A stretch of 64,000 nucleotides of DNA, from contig CM043958.1 of NCBI GenBank assembly GCA_014529385.2, forward strand, positions 119,607,518-119,671,517, given 5' to 3'. Under the pieces are notes generated by a model that saw nothing but the letters and a program-made list of their open reading frames with translations, had not been told where the DNA came from and searched no databases. Made by a program: the position numbers and the translations under genes. This document shows, piece by piece, positions 63,992 through 64,000 of the stretch (positions within the stretch are counted from its first letter, which is position 1; every line of letters starts with the position of its first letter). This DNA is from Adiantum capillus-veneris (lineage: Eukaryota > Streptophyta > Polypodiopsida > Polypodiales > Pteridaceae).

Positions 63992-64000
63992 TGGTATCAG
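63992..64000 (+). promoter_or_regulatory. Primer-binding site of the second copia element (cut by window end)
   Basis: TGGTATCAG begins two bases after the LTR. Confidence 0.9.

Noticed and set aside
1-64000. Integrated plant pararetrovirus
   Set aside because: No movement-protein or coat-protein signature next to any RT. All recognisable RT/integrase pieces belong to gypsy, copia, LINE or Penelope-like elements.

Overview
This is eukaryotic nuclear DNA from a land plant with a large, repeat-packed genome. The evidence is plant-type Ty3/gypsy and Ty1/copia elements primed by initiator methionine tRNA (TGGTATCAGAGC), a LINE tail with a zf-RVT-like motif, a Penelope-like reverse transcriptase, a cluster of Harbinger-like MITEs, and very dense AG/AC microsatellites. 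The mix suggests a fern, lycophyte or gymnosperm more than a compact flowering-plant genome, but the species cannot be named from this sequence. No intact host gene was recognised; almost everything is mobile-element DNA at different stages of decay.

Layout: 1-6.8 kb holds an LTR end, microsatellites, a minisatellite and degenerate exon-like fragments. 6.8-11.95 kb is the 5' part of a gypsy element (E1, + strand), fused at about 11.95 kb to the 5' part of a copia element (- strand, to 14.15 kb). 14.15-18.2 kb is mostly non-coding, with one frameshifted ORF behind a TATA-like box. 18.17-24.94 kb is a young, nearly intact gypsy element (E2, - strand) with matching target-site duplications. 24.9-27.2 kb is tandem and dispersed repeats. 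27.36-30.03 kb is the missing 3' part of E1 (- strand), fused to the missing 3' part of the copia element (+, to 32.28 kb). 32.3-36.4 kb holds a 454-residue protein with an RGG-like tail followed by a broken Penelope-like RT. 37.5-38.2 kb is a 5'-truncated LINE. 40.4-41.9 kb is a possible CACTA end plus satellite DNA. 42.07-53.29 kb is two gypsy copies of the E1 family (E3 +, E4 -) joined through their 5' parts. 53.6-54.1 kb is a second, decayed copy of the 454-residue protein family. 54.6-58.6 kb is duplicated debris with a gypsy 3' end and exon-like fragments. 58.8-59.9 kb is a head-to-tail run of MITEs. 60.07-63.76 kb is LTR debris, and a copia 5' LTR with its primer site closes the window.

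The main structural result is an inversion of about 18.1 kb. Its breakpoints lie inside the E1 integrase and inside the copia polyprotein. Flipping about 11,947-30,032 back restores both elements at once, and the two far ends of the copia element then carry the same 5-bp target-site duplication (GTAAT). The E3/E4 junction has the same topology and may be one side of a second inversion. The most novel coding candidate is the RGG-tailed protein plus Penelope-like RT at 33.5-36.4 kb.
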